50,707 nt of DNA from a virus. Below the pieces are notes generated by a model. That model was not told the DNA's origin. It worked only from the letters and a program-made list of their open reading frames with translations, and did no database searches. The first letter of the stretch is position 1. Every line of letters begins with the position of its first letter. The translations under genes were made by a program, and so were the position numbers. The stretch is taken from the IMG/VR virus record IMGVR_UViG_3300017743_000017, positions 1 to 50,707 of that record; one strand, 5' to 3'. Of this stretch, positions 49,989-50,707 are shown in pieces.

Positions 49989-50707
49989 ATGAAAAAATTA
50001 TTGCTTTGGTTATGCCTAGTTTTACCTTATTTTGGCATAACCCAAGAGACGGCACCTGTCGCTTTTAGACTCGATACAGAGCAACTTAATGTTCCTAACC
50101 CAGACCAAATGAATGTATATATCCAAACCAGTGTTACTGGATGGACTGATATACCAATGGAAGATGTTGGAGGTAATGGAATTTACAGAAAAAATATTAA
50201 TATAGGTTACCCAACAGATGAAAATGTAGAGGTATTTTATAGATTTAAGATAACATCTTTTGGTGATAATGGGCTACCCTGGACAGCATGGGAAGGAGGA
50301 AATGACTCTAATTTAGGAGACTGTGCTTTTCCTGCAGATAGTATAGGCCTTTCAGGAGGTATGGTAAGAGATGTACTAGTACCACAAGAATTAATAGATA
50401 ATGGTACTTATGTAAATCCTTCAGGAGAATATAAATTAACTCATTGTTTTAATGAGTGTGGTAATCAACCATGTGAAGAAGAAACAACTCTAGTTGAATT
50501 TAAATTGGATATGAATGAATATCCTGATGAATATAACCAACCTTATGTAACGGGAGAATTTAGTAATTGGACTGATCAATATCCAATGGAAGATGAAGAT
50601 GGTGATGGTATATGGGAATTAGGAATAGAACTTCCCGAAGGTACTTATTTATGGAAATTTATGTTAGATAATTGGGCAGACTCAGAATTACCAGCGGGTG
50701 TGACAGA
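49989..50707 (+). CDS. Secreted carbohydrate-binding-like protein (3' truncated)
   Basis: The frame runs open from ATG 49989 to the window end, giving 239 residues with no stop. The N-terminus (MKKLLLWLCLVLPYFGITQ) is a classic flavobacterial signal peptide with cleavage after ITQ. The rest has two related beta modules: one near residues 25-75 (VTGWTDIPMEDVGGNGIY) and one near 180-225 (YVTGEFSNWTDQYPMEDEDG, then WELGIELPEGTYLWKF). The second resembles the early-set, glycogen-binding (CBM48/CBM20-like) fold, in which G-x-F-N/S-x-W is followed by a G-x-Y-x-W/Y-K strand. It may be an exported or virion surface protein that binds glycan. Its full length is unknown. Confidence 0.75.
   Translation, partial: MKKLLLWLCLVLPYFGITQETAPVAFRLDTEQLNVPNPDQMNVYIQTSVTGWTDIPMEDVGGNGIYRKNINIGYPTDENVEVFYRFKITSFGDNGLPWTAWEGGNDSNLGDCAFPADSIGLSGGMVRDVLVPQELIDNGTYVNPSGEYKLTHCFNECGNQPCEEETTLVEFKLDMNEYPDEYNQPYVTGEFSNWTDQYPMEDEDGDGIWELGIELPEGTYLWKFMLDNWADSELPAGVT

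Noticed and set aside
1-50707. tRNA genes, CRISPR arrays, insertion sequences or integrase/attachment sites
   Set aside because: No cloverleaf-like intergenic sequence, regularly spaced repeats, transposase or integrase motif was found; almost all gaps are under 130 nt.

Overview
The window is a 50.7-kb piece of an AT-rich, strictly plus-strand phage genome of the T4-like contractile-tail (myovirus) type. The order of recognisable genes is: large terminase, portal, prohead protease, scaffold, major capsid protein, neck proteins, tail sheath (two copies), tail tube, gp26-like protein, tape measure, baseplate and hub, fibre, then a replication and nucleotide block (family A polymerase palm, gp32-like SSB, UvsX, FEN/RNase H, gp41-like helicase, ribonucleotide reductase NrdB and NrdA). 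A Bacteroidota host, probably a marine flavobacterium, is inferred from several things: TTTG-N20-TAnnTT promoters, almost no Shine-Dalgarno sequences, signal peptides ending in a Gln-type site, a PKD/26-residue-repeat surface protein module, and a DUF2061 protein beside sulfate-activation genes.

Layout. 1-1587: the end of a probable FAD oxidoreductase, then small genes including a P-loop kinase. 1592-2255: two membrane proteins whose genes overlap by 128 bp in different frames (spanin-like layout). 2259-13321: DNA packaging and head genes, with a scaffold gene split by an in-frame TGA. 13518-20717: PhoH, virion proteins, short fibres and the neck/tail-terminator genes. 20752-23521: a tightly overlapping five-gene cassette (GT9-like glycosyltransferase, PAPS-type sulfotransferase, APS kinase, HxGH nucleotidyltransferase, DUF2061 membrane protein) under an early-type promoter inside the late region. 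23547-40710: tail, baseplate and receptor-binding genes. 40766-49902: replication and dNTP synthesis. 49989-end: a secreted protein cut off by the window edge.

Two promoter classes can be read directly. The first, TTTGG-N18-GTATATTA, has four exact copies (ahead of the genes at 209, 20803, 40766 and 42554) and one variant before 28649; it looks like a host sigma-factor promoter. The second, ATATTTATAATAAA, has about 16 exact or near copies, mostly 8-24 nt ahead of structural genes, and is probably the phage late promoter; it implies very short leaders. Several intrinsic terminators sit directly in front of such late promoters and divide the structural region into units.

Most worth following up: the sulfate-activation/sulfotransfer cassette; a probable +1 (or -2) frameshift joining the gp26-like gene to the next reading frame just before the tape measure; the TGA inside the scaffold gene; a gp32-like protein ending in an SSB-style DDLPF tip; and a second, enlarged tail sheath. 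Assignments come from reading translated sequence and motifs; no database search was run.
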